In this document: positions 19,186 to 21,024 of the stretch, piece by piece
How positions within the stretch are numbered: the first letter of the stretch is position 1
Layout of the letters: the number at the start of each line of letters is the position of its first letter
From: Hypsibius dujardini
Lineage: Eukaryota; Tardigrada; Eutardigrada; Parachela; Hypsibiidae
Direction: 5' to 3'
Length of the DNA: 21,024 nt
Assembly: GCA_001579985.1 (NCBI GenBank)
Contig: LRSR01002176.1
Location: 1-21,024, forward strand
Made by a program: the position numbers and the translations under genes
The notes under the pieces: generated by a model
What the model was told of the DNA's origin: nothing
The model's database searches: none
What the model saw: only the letters and a program-made list of their open reading frames with translations

Positions 19186-19735
19186 CATTTTTTGTTTTTT
19201 TTTCTGCAATTACATAGTCGACCTTGAAAGTCTGGAGGCCGATCACGTAAACGATTCTTCGAGCCCAAAAGGGGATTGTATGGGCAAAATTACTTCAAAA
19301 TCGAAGCAATAAGTAGTAGCACGGGGGACGAGAGGTTGTTTTGATTCCGTTTAGAATTAATGGATTAAAAAACGGCAGCGAAAAAACGGTTTGTACAGTG
19401 TAATTTCAAACTCATTCCAATTCCATGATTTGAATTGGAGTGGAATAGCCAATTTCGAAATTAGGAACGTGGAAATGGAATAAGTCGTCTCGTGGGGTGA
19501 CCTATGGCAATTCCACGGTGGAATGAATTGATCTGTGGACTGGAGAGGACTGGTGCGAGCAGGAATGTACTAATTCGTACTAATTCGAGGAAACGGAAGT
19601 GCAAGTGGGACTTGTGGAGATGCAGAGGGAATGAGATGAGCAGGGCAAATTGATAGGGAGGGGGCATGTTGACTTCGTAATCAGCACTTTTGATCTTACG
19701 CCCTTTTGAAAGAGCGCAGAAGGAACTATACGGTA
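19186..19735. other. Upstream region of CD20-like copy B
   Basis: Corresponds to 15909-16422 up to about 19637 (AATGAGATG). After that the two units differ until about 19736. Contains the same TGGAAT/ATTCCA-rich block and one small internal duplication, GTACTAATTC twice at 19567-19586. No core promoter motif is recognisable. Confidence 0.45.
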
Positions 19736-19912
19736 CTGTACTATCTGTACTATGTCCTAGTATACTATAGCACTTCTAAAATCAAACAATCAAGCACTTG
19801 CCATCAAAGAGAAACCTATAAGTGAGCCGATTTATCGACCAATTGGATTGTGAGCCGAAATAGACTTCTCCTCATACTTTCGAAGGATTTCCAGAAATTT
19901 CCAGAAAAAAAG

Positions 19913-21024
19913 CCGCTGCCCAGCATGGAGGGTAAGAGATGTGCCATGTGTGTGCGTTCCATCTCTTGTCCTGGCTGTGACTGTGGCTCTCCATTCTCAC
20001 ACTCATACAGTACTGTACTGCCGCGATTAAATCATTCACTTTAGCCGCGCCTCCGTCACACGCGCCAGTGTGTTGAGTGAGCACACACAGTCACACACCC
20101 ACACTCACACAGGTCGAATGCGCTGCCCGGAGTAAAAAAGTGACCGGTTTAATCACGGCAGTACAGTACACACATCTTCACTCACTCACTGCTGTGGTGT
20201 GAGTGTACAGTGCATACATTTTCTATCTATCAATCAAGCAATATTTTATAACCGAGAAGCAATGCAAACTGAATAATTACATTTTCAAATTTAACAATTT
20301 GATTAACAAAGGTGTCCACCTTGTAAAAAACGAAATCGCTCACCTGTCCCCAATGGGGACGCCCAAAAGTATAATAATACAGTACTTTAATTTACGAGAG
20401 CCGAGCTCCAAGGCCGTGCGAGTGAATGAGCCAATCAATCGATCAAGCGACTCATCAGCCCAGTGCGCCAGTGTAATATACGTGTATGAGCTCGTCAATC
20501 AGTCAATCAATCAAGCAGGTGACACGTTCAAGCAGGAAGGCTTAGGCACTTACTCTAGTAGGTCTGTATGAGTATGAGATACTGTACAGTACTGGTATTA
20601 TTTAAATAACGTGTTTGATGAATTTAAATGAAAGATAGAATATAAATTCACCGGCAAAGTTTATGTAAATAAAAAGGCTGATTTACTTTTGGACGATATT
20701 TGATTTCATGTTTGAAGGGAATGGCCCCCTCAATTCCTTTTTTTAAATTAGCTTATTTTCTTAATGTTTTTTTTAAATTTTAGATTTTGCCCCCAGCAAT
20801 TTCTGTTGTTGTTATTCCATTTTCCAAACAATGTTTTATATTTCAATTACATGTACTATTGAAACATGACTGCCGGGAGGGGCAAAGGGTGCTCCCGCCC
20901 CTCCATCCCCTAGAAGTCCGTTACGCTTCTGGGTAATTAGTCATTTACCAATACCAAATTGTGAACAGAATTCGAAATGACATCATTTCACGTCACACCA
21001 CGCCACCATATGAGTCATCTCACG
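19913..21024. other. Gene-free tail of the window
   Basis: Holds the MITE-like element (20013-20166), CACAC/TCACTCAC-rich sequence (20050-20205), TCAATCAATCAAGC-type repeats (20225-20240, 20430-20515), an ACTGTACAGTACTG palindrome near 20581, and a GGAGGGGC/GCCCCTCC hairpin (20876-20904). A 122-codon open frame at 20203-20571 is made of these repeats and is not called. Confidence 0.6.
20013..20166. mobile_element. TA-flanked inverted-repeat element, MITE-like (Tc1/mariner type?)
   Basis: The left end CTGTACTGCCGCGATTAAA and right end TTTAATCACGGCAGTACAG are inverted repeats of 19 bases with one mismatch; looser pairing continues inward (CATTCACTTT against AAAAGTGACC). Both ends abut TA (20011-20012 and 20167-20168), the target duplication used by Tc1/mariner elements. 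The 154-base element has no coding capacity; its middle is CACACA-rich. Confidence 0.55.

Larger units (their letters stand above)
16785..19912. repeat. Tandem duplication, unit B (about 3.1 kb)
   Basis: Matches 13433-16730 in the same order and orientation. The left boundary is sharp at CTCCGTTCGATTTG (13433 against 16785). The right end fades at GGATT(C/T)CCA...AAAAA (16730 against 19912). It lacks the left palindrome arm and instead has unrelated sequence at about 19640-19735. Confidence 0.92.

Noticed and set aside
20203-20571. A 122-codon plus-strand open frame
   Set aside because: It is built largely from TCAATCAA-type repeats and AT-rich sequence, with no domain, no splice support and no copy elsewhere.

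Overview
This window looks like genomic DNA from an invertebrate animal. The genes are split by GT-AG introns, and a multi-exon kinase resembles CaMKK. A secreted Ly6/three-finger gene carries its signal peptide on a separate small exon. The spacers are AT-rich and full of TCTG/CAGA and TCAA simple repeats and small inverted-repeat elements. Nothing bacterial, viral or CRISPR-like is visible. The phylum cannot be fixed by eye: an ecdysozoan such as a tardigrade is possible, but that is a guess.

Layout. (1) Positions 184-6079 (+) hold a six-coding-exon gene for a CaMKK-like Ser/Thr kinase. All five splice junctions agree in phase and give a 460-residue protein. Its introns are loaded with CAGA arrays (introns 1, 3, 4) or the complementary TCTG/TGCC type (introns 2, 5). 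(2) 6080-9536 has no convincing gene. It holds a (TCTG)n microsatellite, a tRNA-like/SINE-like patch, a 23-bp inverted repeat and a short tandem repeat. (3) 9537-11482 contains two diverged copies of a ~360-bp dispersed repeat in direct orientation, flanking a two-exon Ly6-like gene on the minus strand (10896-10420). (4) 11829-13758 (+) is a TATA box, a two-exon gene of unknown function (373 residues) and a poly-A signal. (5) 13433-19912 is a tandem duplication with a period of about 3.2-3.35 kb. Each unit carries the 3' end/UTR of the unknown gene followed by a complete, convergent, minus-strand, two-exon gene for a four-transmembrane CD20/sarcospan-like protein with a Cys cluster and a Pro/Gln-rich tail (292 and 290 residues). 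A 95-bp-arm inverted repeat sits near the unit junction. (6) 19913-21024 is gene-free, with a ~154-bp TA-flanked inverted-repeat element that looks like a Tc1/mariner-type MITE.

The genes do not form an obvious pathway. The main features to pursue are the young tandem duplication of the CD20-like gene, the uneven divergence between its copies (an intron block nearly identical, the large loop strongly changed), the CaMKK-like kinase with no visible calmodulin-binding tail, and the opposite-polarity repeats around its exons.
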